Counted from the stretch's first letter, positions 43,389 through 52,516 are shown. The stretch: DNA of 64,000 nucleotides from G963662265 sp963668545 (GCA_963668545.1 OY764868.1:310001-374000); one strand, 5' to 3'. Made by a program: numbers and translations. Notes: generated by a model from the letters alone, not told the origin.

Positions 43389-45074
43389 GTGACAGATTTT
43401 AATGTGATGGATACAGCAGTGAAAATTTTCGGGGGACTTGCTCTTTTTATTTACGGAATGCATGTAATGGCTGAAGGCCTTGAGAATGCTGCCGGTAATA
43501 AAATGAGGAGTATTATAGAACTTCTGACTAAAAACAGATTTATAGCGGTATTTGTCGGAGCAGCTGTAACTGCCATTATTCAGAGTTCAAGTGCTACTAC
43601 TGTAATGGTAGTCGGATTTGTTAATGCGGGAATCATGAACCTTTCACAGTCAGCCGGCATAATCATGGGTGCAAATATAGGTACAACAGTTACTGCAATT
43701 CTTGTATCCCTCAATCTTACTGAACTTGCTCCTCTTGCTATTGGTTCTGGGGTGGTGATACTTATTATCTGCAAAAAGGAGAAAAGCAGGAATTATGCAC
43801 AGATCCTTATCGGATTCGGAATTCTTTTTACAGGCATGGCTGCGATGAAGCATGCTGTAAAACCTTTGAGGGAATGGGAGGGGCTTGTAACAATACTATC
43901 TGAATTCGGCAGCGGATCTTTTTATGATACACTGGCTGCAATGTTTGCCGGTTTTGCAGTTACTGCGCTGATACAGTCCTCAAGTGCCACAACAGGGATT
44001 ATGATTGCACTTGCCACTCAGGGTCTTCTTCCAATAGAAGCTGCTTTTCCTGTCCTGCTTGGAACAAATATAGGAACATGTGTGACAGCAATGCTTTCAA
44101 GCATTGGCGCCAGCAGGACTGCAAAGAGGGCCGCCCTTATTCATCTCCTTTTCAATGTAATCGGGGCTTTTGTTTTTTCAATCTTCTTTTCCGGTCTTAT
44201 TATATATATTGTAAAAGAACTCTCTGCATTTTTTGATACCTTCATGAGATTGATGAAAATAACCTCGGTAGAGGCAACTCAGCTGGCAGCAGCCCATTTT
44301 CTATTTAATCTTCTAAACACTGTTATCATGTTGCCGTTTATTTCTGTTCTGGTTTATACAGTAACAAAAATTATTCCAGAATCTGAATATGAGAAAGAAA
44401 TCGGGGGGATAAAATATCTGGATGACAGATTCCTGGTAACTCCGCCTGTTGCCCTTTCACAGGTAAGAAAAGAGGTCCTTCATATGGGGGATATTTCATA
44501 CAGTTCACTGAAGAAGGCTGTCAGGGGATTTCTTGAATCAGATACATCTGTGAGTGAGGAAGTATTCCGGCTTGAAAAAACTACCGATAAGATGAAAACA
44601 GCAATTACTGATTACCTTGTAAGGCTTTCCAATATGCAGATTTCCATAAGTGACAGGGAGGCAATAGACAATCTTTTCAGCATAATCAAGGATATTGAAA
44701 GGATCAGCGACCATGCTGAAAATATTGCAGAGCTCACAGACTACAGCACAGAAAATAAACTGAAATTTTCATGTGAAGCTGTGAGTGAGCTTGAAGAGAT
44801 GGCAACAGTCTCACTTGAAATGATAAGGGACTCTCTTGATGCTGTTTCATTTGATTCAAAGGAACTTGCAGGCAATGTCATGGAAAAAGAGCCTCTCCTT
44901 GATAAAATGGAAAAAAAGCTTCGCAGGGAATATATAATGAGACTAAATGAAGGCAGGTGCAATCCCGCTTCCGGTATAGTTTTTCTTGATTTTATCAGGA
45001 ACCTTGAGAGGGCGGGAGACCATGCAGATAACCTTGCCGTATCAGTAATTGACCCGGCTTATCATTCAGCATAA
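43389..45074 (+). CDS. Na/Pi cotransporter with C-terminal PhoU domain
   Basis: A 561-residue inner-membrane protein from GTG 43389, which is ten bases after AAGGAG; ATG 43407 is an alternative. The membrane domain (about 1-315) has the two internal repeats of the NptA/YjbB family, each with the QSSSATT motif (IIQSSSATTVMVVGFVNAG and LIQSSSATTGIMIALATQG). The C-terminal 210 residues are a PhoU-like helical bundle with metal-binding Glu/Asp repeats (KDIERISDHAENIAEL and DFIRNLERAGDHADNLAV). This fusion is found in many bacteria and is thought to move phosphate with sodium, possibly outward. It is a single gene with no pho neighbours. Confidence 0.93.
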   Translation: MTDFNVMDTAVKIFGGLALFIYGMHVMAEGLENAAGNKMRSIIELLTKNRFIAVFVGAAVTAIIQSSSATTVMVVGFVNAGIMNLSQSAGIIMGANIGTTVTAILVSLNLTELAPLAIGSGVVILIICKKEKSRNYAQILIGFGILFTGMAAMKHAVKPLREWEGLVTILSEFGSGSFYDTLAAMFAGFAVTALIQSSSATTGIMIALATQGLLPIEAAFPVLLGTNIGTCVTAMLSSIGASRTAKRAALIHLLFNVIGAFVFSIFFSGLIIYIVKELSAFFDTFMRLMKITSVEATQLAAAHFLFNLLNTVIMLPFISVLVYTVTKIIPESEYEKEIGGIKYLDDRFLVTPPVALSQVRKEVLHMGDISYSSLKKAVRGFLESDTSVSEEVFRLEKTTDKMKTAITDYLVRLSNMQISISDREAIDNLFSIIKDIERISDHAENIAELTDYSTENKLKFSCEAVSELEEMATVSLEMIRDSLDAVSFDSKELAGNVMEKEPLLDKMEKKLRREYIMRLNEGRCNPASGIVFLDFIRNLERAGDHADNLAVSVIDPAYHSA

Positions 45075-45188
45075 ATTGACAGTATTGTTCTGTCTGCTTG
45101 AATAGCCTGTAAAGTGTTTGACCGTGATTATCGGTGAAATCCCCGGTCCCTGATAGACTGCTTTTAAAATGATATATATTATCAGAAC

Positions 45189-45869
45189 ATGGCTAATATT
45201 AATCCCCATTATAATGACTGCTATTTCAGTGAGGAAGGGGGGCTTGAGGAATCAAGATGGGTATTTATTGCGGGAAATAATATTGAAAGATTCGGACCTG
45301 ATGATGATATCTGCGTGGGGGAAACAGGGTTTGGTACAGGTCTCAATTTCCTGGTACTTGCTGATTATATAAACAGGAACATAGCCGGTTATAAAGGAAC
45401 TGTTGATTATTTCAGCTGCGAAAAGTATCCTCTCTCTCCTGAACAGGTCAATGAGCTTTTATTTCCCTTTTTCAGTGAAGATAAAGGGATGCTTGAAGAG
45501 TATCTTGATTTCTACTCCGGTTTTTATCAGTCCCTTACTCCCGGAATAAACCGGTCTGATTTTTCCCTTTTCTCTGTAAAAATCAGATTATCCTATTTTT
45601 ACGGCGATGTTCATGAGGGGCTTTCATTTACAGGAAAGAAAAGGGATGTCTGGTTTCTTGACGGCCATGACCCGGAAAAAAATCCCGACATGTGGAGCAG
45701 CAGTGTTTTTGCCCTGATAGGAAGGAATTCCATGTCCGGGGCAACCCTCTCAAGCTATACATCAAAAGGCACTGTAAAACAGGGCTTGAGAGATGCCGGT
45801 TTTTTTATCAAAAGGAGAAAAGGTTATGGCCGGAAAAGGCATATGATACAGGGGAAATATCTTCTCTGA
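45189..45869 (+). CDS. mnmD: tRNA mnm5s2U methyltransferase MnmD
   Basis: A 226-residue protein matching the methyltransferase half of MnmC, encoded alone as MnmD. It makes the final 5-methylaminomethyl-2-thiouridine at tRNA position 34 using S-adenosylmethionine. The signatures are FSEEGGLEESRWVFIAGN, the SAM site GETGFGTGLNFLVLADY, VWFLDGHDPEKNPDMW and SYTSKGTVKQGLRDAGF. No Shine-Dalgarno sequence precedes the ATG, but TATATT ends nine bases upstream, so a leaderless mRNA is possible. The oxidase half of MnmC is absent here. Confidence 0.93.
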   Translation: MANINPHYNDCYFSEEGGLEESRWVFIAGNNIERFGPDDDICVGETGFGTGLNFLVLADYINRNIAGYKGTVDYFSCEKYPLSPEQVNELLFPFFSEDKGMLEEYLDFYSGFYQSLTPGINRSDFSLFSVKIRLSYFYGDVHEGLSFTGKKRDVWFLDGHDPEKNPDMWSSSVFALIGRNSMSGATLSSYTSKGTVKQGLRDAGFFIKRRKGYGRKRHMIQGKYLL

Positions 45870-45940
45870 ATCAGTATTTTCCTGTCAGGCTTCTGTCTTT
45901 ACAATAACAGTCAAAAGGAATAAAGTAGACCAGACCTGAA

Positions 45941-46147
45941 GAAATCCCCAAAGAGCGATTTCTGAATGCATGATGCCGAAGGAAAAACCCTGAAAGGGTT
46001 TGAGGCATCTGTAAGAAATCCCCAAAGAGCGATTTCTGAATGCATGATGCCGAAGGAAAAACCCTGAAAGGGTTTGAGGCATCTGTAAGAAATCCCCAGA
46101 GAGCGATTTCTGAATGCATGATGCCGAAGGAAAAACCGGGATCTGCC
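45941..46147 (+). repeat. 74-bp structured tandem repeat before nadC
   Basis: Copies start at 45941, 46015 and 46089. The first two are identical (74 bp); the third has one change and is truncated at about 46137 after the shared GGAAAAACC. Each unit contains two hairpin-like parts: GAAATC/GATTTC (45941-45946 with 45957-45962) and a nested stem, GATGCC/GGCATC (45972-45977 with 46004-46009) enclosing AAACCC/GGGTTT (45985-45990 with 45996-46001). The array ends 14 bp before the nadC ribosome site. The long open frames on the opposite strand are by-products of the repeat. Confidence 0.95.
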
Positions 46148-46160
46148 AAGGAGTGGATTA

Positions 46161-47048
46161 ATGTCGCTGGACAATGAGGAAATACTGATAAAACTTGCCC
46201 TTGAAGAGGACCTTGGAAAACGTATGCTTTCAGGTTTTGAGCCGGGTGAGACTTCATCTGATGCAGAGCCTTCATGTACAGGGCATGATGTTACTTCCGA
46301 GGCTGTTTTCAGTGATGAAACCGGGTCCTACTATCTTCTTTCGAAAGACAGCGGAATATTATGCGGTATAGATACATTCATTAAGGTATTTCATGCAGTC
46401 GACAGTTCCATCAATATAGTAAAATACTTTAATGACGGTGACAGTATTGTTAATGGGGACAGAATTGCTTCTCTTGAAGGAAAAATCGTATCCATACTGA
46501 AAGGGGAAAGAACAGCACTTAATTTTATATCCCTCATGTCTGCCATTTCTACAAAAGCTCATAAATTCGCAGAAAAGGGATCCGGCAGGGTCACAATACT
46601 TGATACCAGAAAAACCATCCCCGGCTTCAGGTCTCTATCAAAATATGCTGTAAGATGCGGCGGCGCTTCAAACCACAGAACAGGCCTCTATGACATGGCA
46701 ATGATCAAGGACACTCATATTGATGCTGCAGGGGGAATAACTGCAGCTGCAGAGAAAGTAAAATCAAGATGGGGGGACAGGGTAAAAATAGAAATTGAAG
46801 CGAGAACTCTGGATGAAGTAAGGGAGGCTCTCTCTGCAGGTGCAGACAGGATTATGCTTGATAATATGGGCAATGATGAGACTCTAGAAGCTGTCAGGCT
46901 CATAGGGGAAAAAGCGGAAACTGAAGCTTCCGGCAACATGAGCTATGAGAGAATTGATGAGGTTTCCGCCACCGGAGTGGATTATATTTCTTTCGGTGAG
47001 CTAACACATACAATAAAAGCATTTGATTTCAGTCTTAAAAAAGGTTAA
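46161..47048 (+). CDS. nadC: Quinolinate phosphoribosyltransferase
   Basis: Third step of de novo NAD synthesis: quinolinate plus PRPP to nicotinate mononucleotide. The 295 residues hold ALEEDLG near the start, DTRKTIPGFRSLSKYAVRCG (substrate site), NHRTGLYDMAMIKDTHI, IEIEARTLDEV, DRIMLDNM and the C-terminal DYISFGELTHT. An insertion (about residues 18-40) near the N-terminus is rich in Ser, Glu and Pro and is not usual. GGAG is six to nine bases before ATG 46161. First gene of nadC-nadA-nadB. Confidence 0.95.
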   Translation: MSLDNEEILIKLALEEDLGKRMLSGFEPGETSSDAEPSCTGHDVTSEAVFSDETGSYYLLSKDSGILCGIDTFIKVFHAVDSSINIVKYFNDGDSIVNGDRIASLEGKIVSILKGERTALNFISLMSAISTKAHKFAEKGSGRVTILDTRKTIPGFRSLSKYAVRCGGASNHRTGLYDMAMIKDTHIDAAGGITAAAEKVKSRWGDRVKIEIEARTLDEVREALSAGADRIMLDNMGNDETLEAVRLIGEKAETEASGNMSYERIDEVSATGVDYISFGELTHTIKAFDFSLKKG

Positions 47049-47062
47049 TTGGAGGACAATAT

Positions 47063-48148
47063 ATGGGAGCCGGAAAAACTGATTTTGACAGTTATAATGA
47101 GAATATGCTTAAAGATTATATCATGGATTTCAAGGAAAGGTACGGGAAAAGGCTTCTTATTCCGGCACATTATTATGTCAGTTCTGATGTATTCCAGTTT
47201 GCTGATGTTTCAGGAGATTCATACAAGCTTGCAGTGGATGCGACAAGATCTGATGCGGAATGGGTTGTTTTCTGCGGCGTAAGGTTTATGGCAGAAGGGG
47301 TTGATATTCTCTCTCCGGGAAAAAAGGTCCTGATACCTGATCTTTCTGCAGGATGTCCCATGGCCGACATGGCAGATATTGATTCGGGGCGGAAAGCTCT
47401 TTCTGAAGCTGAAAAGCATACAGGGGAAAAACCTGTTCCTGTCGTTTACATGAACTCATATGCAGATTCAAAAAGCCTGTGCGGAGAGTACGGCGGAGCA
47501 GTCTGCACAAGTTCCAATGCCCAGAAAATTCTTAAGTACTATCTGGACAGGGGCAAAAGGGTATTTTTCTTTCCCGATGCTAATCTCGGAACCAATATTT
47601 CCAATGCTCTCAAACTTGCTGATAATGAAACCGCATTAATCAAAAGCGATCTTTCAATAGATTTCAGCGGGAAACCTGAGGATGTGAAGGTTTTTCTCTG
47701 GGACGGGTTCTGCCATGTCCATCAGGAATTCCTCATGAACGATATTGCCGATTTCAGAAAGAAGTATCCTGAAGGGAAAATAATTGTTCACCCTGAAGTT
47801 GATCCCTCAGTTGAAAAACTTGCTGATATGCACGGTTCCACCCAGAAGATATATAATGTTGTTACTGAATCGCCTTCCGGCTCTGTATGGGGAATAGCTA
47901 CAGAGGCTAAATTCGTGGAAAGGATTGCACAGGAATTCAGTGACAGGACTATTGTTCCCATAAGGACCTCATACTGCGGAAATATGAGTAAAATTACAAT
48001 GAAAAACCTTGCAGAGTCTCTCAACTCAATTGATCTTTATGAGGAGGGGAAGGGAGAGCTGCTTTACAAGGTTTCTGTCAGAGATGAATACAGGAATAAT
48101 GCTCTTAAAGCTCTTGATAAGATGATAAAGATAGTAGAAGAAAAATGA
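47063..48148 (+). CDS. nadA: Quinolinate synthase
   Basis: [4Fe-4S] enzyme that condenses iminoaspartate with dihydroxyacetone phosphate. It has 361 residues with triplicated Rossmann-like domains. The three cluster Cys sit in DLSAGCPMADMAD, GGAVCTSSNAQ and RTSYCGNMSKIT; other signatures are AHYYVSSDVFQFAD, FFPDANLG and WDGFCHVHQ. GGAGGAC stands ten bases upstream of the start. Its stop overlaps the nadB start. Confidence 0.95.
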   Translation: MGAGKTDFDSYNENMLKDYIMDFKERYGKRLLIPAHYYVSSDVFQFADVSGDSYKLAVDATRSDAEWVVFCGVRFMAEGVDILSPGKKVLIPDLSAGCPMADMADIDSGRKALSEAEKHTGEKPVPVVYMNSYADSKSLCGEYGGAVCTSSNAQKILKYYLDRGKRVFFFPDANLGTNISNALKLADNETALIKSDLSIDFSGKPEDVKVFLWDGFCHVHQEFLMNDIADFRKKYPEGKIIVHPEVDPSVEKLADMHGSTQKIYNVVTESPSGSVWGIATEAKFVERIAQEFSDRTIVPIRTSYCGNMSKITMKNLAESLNSIDLYEEGKGELLYKVSVRDEYRNNALKALDKMIKIVEEK

Positions 48149-49707
48149 GATATTACTATGAAGCTATTGTAGTCGGATCCGGGATTGCCGGTCTGACATC
48201 AGCTATATATCTTAAAAAAGCCGGCATAAATGTTGTTGTGCTTACAAAGACATCCCGCCCTGAGGAATGCAATACCTATTACGCCCAGGGTGGAATTATT
48301 GCATCAAGGGAAACAGATACCCCTGAAATGCTGAAAGAAGATGTTTTGATGGCAGGCAATGATTACAACAGGCTGGAAGCTGTAGACCTCTTTGCCAGGG
48401 AAGGACCTGACCTTGTCTTTGATTTTCTGATAAATGAGGCGGGAATTGAGTTCAGTAAAAATGAACTTGGCGAAATAGACTACACTGAAGAGGCTGCCCA
48501 CCAGGTGAGACGGATTGTCCACTATGAAGATCATACAGGGGACAAGATAGAAGTTGAACTTATCAATTATGCTGAAAAACTGGGAATAAAAATTGCCTGT
48601 AATTATACCGCAGTCGATATCATTACAAACAACCATCATTCCAATGATACCCAGGAAATGTATAAACCCCGAGAGGTCATGGGTATATATGCCCTCAACA
48701 ACCAGACTGGTGAAGTTGATACCTTTTTTTCCGGGGCGGTAATCCTTGCAACAGGCGGTCTCGGCAATATTTATCAGTATACAACCAATCCTGATTCAGC
48801 AACCGGTGACGGGCTCAGCATGGCTTACAAGGCCGGGGCAGATATAATAAATGCTGAATTTGTCCAGTTTCACCCGACATCCTTTTTCAACAAGGATGTA
48901 AAGAGGTTCCTTGTTTCCGAGGCATTGAGAGGGGAGGGGGCAAGGCTTAAGGACCACAATGGTTACGAGTTTATGAAGGATTATTCCCCTCTGAAGGATC
49001 TTGCTCCAAGAGATGTTGTTGCTAGAGCAATCTATGACAGGATGGCAAAAACAGGTCATGAATACATGTTTCTCGACCTTTACAATTACTATAATGAAAA
49101 ACTCCCTATCCAGAAACGTTTTTCCAAGATCTATATGACCTGCAAGAAAGGGGGAGTTGACATATCACGTGAAATGATCCCGATCGTACCTGCAGAGCAT
49201 TATTTCTGCGGCGGGGTAAAAGTAGGTTTATATGGTGAGACCTCCCTCGAAAACCTTTATGCGGTAGGGGAGGTGAGCTGTACAGGGCTTCACGGTTCCA
49301 ACCGTCTTGCATCCACTTCCCTCCTCGAAGGCCTTCTCTGGGGAAAGAGGGCAGCCGATGAAATTATCAGGCGGAAAAACCCTGTTGATATGAGAAGAGT
49401 CGGCAAGATCCCTGACTGGAAGGATCCCAAAAGAAATCAGGATTTTGATCCCCTGCTTGTTGATCAGGATATGAAGGCTATTCAGCTGACAATGTGGAAT
49501 TATGCAGGGATTATAAGGACAAGAAAGGGGCTTGAGAGGGCAAAAGCTGATCTTGATTATTATTCACACAGAATAATAAAGTTCTATCAGGAAGCAAAGC
49601 TTAACACTGGTATCATAGAGTTGAGAAATGCTGCTGTATGTTCTTCACTCATAGTGGGGGCTGCGATCAGGAATAAAAAATCTACAGGATGTCATTATAT
49701 CCAGTAA
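48145..49707 (+). CDS. nadB: L-aspartate oxidase
   Basis: FAD enzyme that oxidises L-aspartate to iminoaspartate for NadA. The 520 residues include the dinucleotide fold VVGSGIAGLTSAIYLKKAG, TYYAQGGI, VQFHPTSFF, SEALRGEGARLKD, APRDVVARAIYD and GLHGSNRLASTSLLEGL. In anaerobes it uses fumarate instead of oxygen. It is coupled to nadA by a 4-bp overlap and followed by a strong terminator. Confidence 0.95.
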   Translation: MRYYYEAIVVGSGIAGLTSAIYLKKAGINVVVLTKTSRPEECNTYYAQGGIIASRETDTPEMLKEDVLMAGNDYNRLEAVDLFAREGPDLVFDFLINEAGIEFSKNELGEIDYTEEAAHQVRRIVHYEDHTGDKIEVELINYAEKLGIKIACNYTAVDIITNNHHSNDTQEMYKPREVMGIYALNNQTGEVDTFFSGAVILATGGLGNIYQYTTNPDSATGDGLSMAYKAGADIINAEFVQFHPTSFFNKDVKRFLVSEALRGEGARLKDHNGYEFMKDYSPLKDLAPRDVVARAIYDRMAKTGHEYMFLDLYNYYNEKLPIQKRFSKIYMTCKKGGVDISREMIPIVPAEHYFCGGVKVGLYGETSLENLYAVGEVSCTGLHGSNRLASTSLLEGLLWGKRAADEIIRRKNPVDMRRVGKIPDWKDPKRNQDFDPLLVDQDMKAIQLTMWNYAGIIRTRKGLERAKADLDYYSHRIIKFYQEAKLNTGIIELRNAAVCSSLIVGAAIRNKKSTGCHYIQ

Positions 49708-49730
49708 TATTGAAAAGATTATTTAAGAGG

Positions 49731-49764
49731 GCCGGAACAGATAAGTAAAGTTCCGGCTTTTTTT
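49731..49764 (+). terminator. Terminator of nadCAB
   Basis: An 8-bp perfect GC-rich stem, GCCGGAAC (49731-49738) with GTTCCGGC (49750-49757), an 11-nt loop and seven T. Confidence 0.9.
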
Positions 49765-49765
49765 A

Positions 49766-50278
49766 TTACAGCAGGGAATTGATCAAAGCATCGATATCAT
49801 CCTGCCCTATATCAAGCTTCCGTTCAAATGCAAGTTCCTGATTGACTGTCTTGAGCTTTTTAAGAAGGCTGTGGATGATAAGCATCAGTATTTTTATTCC
49901 TGCGGCAGGATTTGTTTTTATGTATTTTACGAAATTACCCCGGTCAATTTTCAGTATGGAGGCTTCTGAAGAGGCTCTCACTGTAGCTGATCTTTTCATA
50001 TGTGTGAAAAGGCCTGCTTCACCGAAAAATTCACCTGTACCCAGTGTGCAGATGTAAACTTCTTTTCCCTCTTCATGCTTGAGAATATCAATATTCCCTT
50101 TAAGAATAAAGTATATTGTGTTGCCCGGATCATTTTCTGTCAGTATCATGTCGGATTCATTATAGAAATGGATATCTCCTGTACTGATGAAAGTGCTGAT
50201 TTCCGCCATGTCTATTGATTTCAGAACTGTATTTTCTGATAAGTATTTTACAATACTGTCTTTCTCTTCAAACATCAT
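49766..50278 (-). CDS. Cyclic-nucleotide-binding protein with FliM-like C-terminal tail
   Basis: A 170-residue protein: one CNB domain (about 12-135) with the phosphate-binding cassette GEFFGEAGLFTHMKRSATV, containing the Glu and Arg that contact cyclic nucleotide phosphate and ribose. There is no DNA-binding domain. A helix and a 15-residue tail follow; the tail reads IGQDDIDALINSLL, closely matching the N-terminal CheY-binding peptide of FliM (LSQDEIDALL type). It might therefore dock onto CheY or a similar receiver. No Shine-Dalgarno sequence exists, and the promoter at 50285-50313 would start the mRNA at the ATG. Confidence 0.85.
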   Translation of the reverse strand: MMFEEKDSIVKYLSENTVLKSIDMAEISTFISTGDIHFYNESDMILTENDPGNTIYFILKGNIDILKHEEGKEVYICTLGTGEFFGEAGLFTHMKRSATVRASSEASILKIDRGNFVKYIKTNPAAGIKILMLIIHSLLKKLKTVNQELAFERKLDIGQDDIDALINSLL

Positions 50279-50284
50279 ATATCG

Positions 50285-50313
50285 ATTATTATAGAGTGGA
50301 GACTGATTGTCAA
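50285..50313 (-). promoter_or_regulatory. Promoter of the CNB-protein gene
   Basis: On the minus strand, TTGACA (50313-50308) and AATAAT (50290-50285), 17 bp apart; an overlapping TATAAT is at 50293-50288. The expected start falls at or within three bases of the ATG at 50278. Confidence 0.55.
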
Positions 50314-50380
50314 TAAAGTTATTGCAAAAACCTCAAGATTAGTTTTTTTCTCAATTTATTGTTATATTAATAAAGAGTAT

Positions 50381-50410
50381 TTGACATGATTTGGTTTATA
50401 AAACAATAAT
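50381..50410 (+). promoter_or_regulatory. Promoter of the GAF/HD-GYP gene
   Basis: TTGACA (50381-50386) and AATAAT (50405-50410), 18 bp apart. Confidence 0.5.
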
Positions 50411-50435
50411 TAATAAATGCAGGCCGTGGTTGTTT

Positions 50436-51656
50436 ATGGACGGAAATGAAAAACTGAAAAAAATTCTCCAGCTTGGAACAGAGCTTAACACAGTACAGGA
50501 TGTTGATATTCTTCTTGAAAGGATTCTCCTTGAAGCAAGAAAATTTGTTAATGCAGATGCAGGAACAATTTATCTCAAGGAAGGTGATATGCTGGTTTTC
50601 GCGCATGCCCAGAACGACACAAAGCAGAAAAAACTTCCATACGGGAAAAAGCTTATCTATAATTCATTCAAAGTCCCTGTAAACACACATTCAATTGCAG
50701 GATATGTTGCCGCTACAGGGGAGACCCTTTGTATTGATGATGTCTATAAACTTGGAAATGATTTTCCCTACCATTTTGATTCAACTTTTGACAGAAAATC
50801 GGAGTATGAAACACATTCGATGCTTACCTTTCCGCTCAAAGACCTTTCAGGGGAAGTCCTGGGTGTTCTTCAGATGATAAATGCCCTCACTCCCGATGGA
50901 GAGATTACTGTATTTACTGACGAGGATGAGCTTTATATTACACATTTCGCAAGCTCTGCAAGTATTGTCCTCCAGCGTGCCCAGATAACAAGGTCTCTTG
51001 TACTAAGAATGATTCAGATGGCGGAATTGAGGGACCCCAAGGAAACAGGCGCCCATGTAAACCGTGTTGCCTCCTACTCAGTGGAAATCTATGAAAACTG
51101 GGCGAGAAAGAAAGGCTTTTCAGAGGATGAAATAGAAAAAACACGTGACGTATTCAGGATTGCAGCAATGCTCCATGATGTAGGAAAGATTGCTATTTCT
51201 GACACTATTTTAAAGAAACCTGCACGTTTTACAGATGATGAATACAATGTCATGAAAAGCCATACATATATAGGTGCAAGGCTTTTCAAAAACAAGCATT
51301 CACTGATTGATGAAATTTCCGCTGAAGTTGCCCTCACTCATCATGAGAACTGGGACGGGACAGGATACCCCGGATTCATAGACCCGGATACAGGAGAAGC
51401 TCTCAGGACAAATGAAAAAGGGGATCCCCTGCCGAGAAAGGGCAGCGAGATCAGCGTTTTCGGGAGAATTGTTGCTATTGCAGATGTTTATGACGCCCTT
51501 AATTCCAGACGTGTTTATAAAGAAGCCTGGAATGAGGAAGATGTTCTTGAAGAGATAAGAAAACTCTCGGGGAGAAAATTCGATCCAGAACTTGTTGATA
51601 ATTTTTTTGAGGTTGTGGATCTGCTTAACGCTATCAGGACCAAATATCCTGACTGA
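50436..51656 (+). CDS. GAF - HD-GYP cyclic-di-GMP phosphodiesterase
   Basis: A 406-residue soluble signalling protein. The N-terminal GAF domain (about 5-180) binds a small ligand. The HD-GYP domain (about 190-400) hydrolyses cyclic di-GMP: MLHDVGKIAI carries the HD ligands (near residue 246) and HHENWDGTGYP carries the GYP motif (near 302). All signature residues are intact, so activity is likely. It is divergent from the CNB protein, so both may belong to second-messenger control of motility. ATG 50436 is chosen because family homology begins there; the ribosome site is weak. Confidence 0.93.
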   Translation: MDGNEKLKKILQLGTELNTVQDVDILLERILLEARKFVNADAGTIYLKEGDMLVFAHAQNDTKQKKLPYGKKLIYNSFKVPVNTHSIAGYVAATGETLCIDDVYKLGNDFPYHFDSTFDRKSEYETHSMLTFPLKDLSGEVLGVLQMINALTPDGEITVFTDEDELYITHFASSASIVLQRAQITRSLVLRMIQMAELRDPKETGAHVNRVASYSVEIYENWARKKGFSEDEIEKTRDVFRIAAMLHDVGKIAISDTILKKPARFTDDEYNVMKSHTYIGARLFKNKHSLIDEISAEVALTHHENWDGTGYPGFIDPDTGEALRTNEKGDPLPRKGSEISVFGRIVAIADVYDALNSRRVYKEAWNEEDVLEEIRKLSGRKFDPELVDNFFEVVDLLNAIRTKYPD

Positions 51657-51758
51657 TAAAATTTCCTGCTGGTTTTTCAATAAGGGAGACTTTGCAATTC
51701 ATCCGGTGTCTCTGAATATGAGTTGAAAAATAACAGGGAATACACACGACAGATATAA

Positions 51759-51793
51759 AAAAACTGCCTGTTTATATCAAACAGACAGTTTTT
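51759..51793. terminator. Bidirectional terminator
   Basis: A stem of 14 paired bases with one mismatch (51759-51773 with 51779-51793), ATATC loop, flanked by A on the left and T on the right, so it works on both strands between two convergent genes. Confidence 0.8.
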
Positions 51794-51827
51794 CAGTTTT
51801 CTGTAAAATCTGTTTAAGGGCAGATAT

Positions 51828-52346
51828 TTACCTGTTTCCTTTTCTTCCGAAATTGTTGTCTCCGGGGAAATTCCTGTTACCCCTGCTGTTTTCAGGTCCT
51901 CTGCAGTCGCAGTCCGCCGGATTATGCATTCCGGATCCTCCCATGACCAGATAGGTTTTGTCATTTACTGTAATTTCCCTTACTTTTAATGCTGATTTTT
52001 CATCAACACTCCAGTTGGGACCGGGCACCTTGAAACCTTTTACTGTGATATTATCCCCGCTTTTAAGTTTAAGTGTTTCAACTGCTGCAGGGCCTATTAT
52101 CAGGTCAAGATCCTCTTTTCCTGTTTTGATTGACGGAAAACTGTTTTCCTCCAGGGAAATTTTCCCCTTGAGCTCTACCAGCTCAGCAACACCGCCTGAT
52201 CCGGATCCGGGTCTCATGAAATTCTGCCGGGCAGGACTTCTGTTCATCCCCTGATATTCTTCACCCTGTCTTCCGTAGAAGTTCTGTCCGAAACTAAGTG
52301 TTGCTGCTGAAAGCAGCAGAACTGAAATAATAACTGTTTTTTTCAT
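51828..52346 (-). CDS. Exported protein of unknown function
   Basis: A 172-residue protein with a clear signal peptide (about 3-20, ending SFGQN). A Gly/Arg/Asn-rich segment is followed by a compact beta domain (about 55-140: VAELVELKGKISLEENSF, LKSGDNITVKGF, KTYLVMGG) that resembles an OB-like fold, then a disordered Arg/Gly/Asn tail with two Cys in DCDC. No family recognised. It lies downstream of ribH but behind the rib terminator, so it is probably separate. Confidence 0.75.
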   Translation of the reverse strand: MKKTVIISVLLLSAATLSFGQNFYGRQGEEYQGMNRSPARQNFMRPGSGSGGVAELVELKGKISLEENSFPSIKTGKEDLDLIIGPAAVETLKLKSGDNITVKGFKVPGPNWSVDEKSALKVREITVNDKTYLVMGGSGMHNPADCDCRGPENSRGNRNFPGDNNFGRKGNR

Positions 52347-52468
52347 ATTTCCATTCTCCTCATATTTTGATTACACTGAGAATCTAAACCCTGAATGTGT
52401 AGGAAATGTGAAGATAATATAGTGATTTAAAGTATTCTTAACTATGTAAATACCGGTTTCTCTGCTGT

Positions 52469-52489
52469 AAAAAAGCCAGAAAAACCGGC
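52469..52489 (-). terminator. Terminator of the riboflavin operon
   Basis: On the minus strand, a 5-bp stem (52485-52489 with 52475-52479; one G-U pair) and loop of five U, then six U (52469-52474). The stem is short; a larger inverted repeat, 52453-52464 with 52477-52488, overlaps it. Confidence 0.55.
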
Positions 52490-52516
52490 AGATATTCATC
52501 TGTCATTAAATGATGT

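Noticed and set aside
45941..46147. CRISPR-like array
   Set aside because: Units abut directly with no spacers and there are no cas genes; it is a simple tandem repeat.
45871..46275. Open frames on the minus strand repeating PFQGFSFGIMHSEIALWGF
   Set aside because: By-products of the 74-bp tandem repeat; they change frame between copies and overlap nadC.
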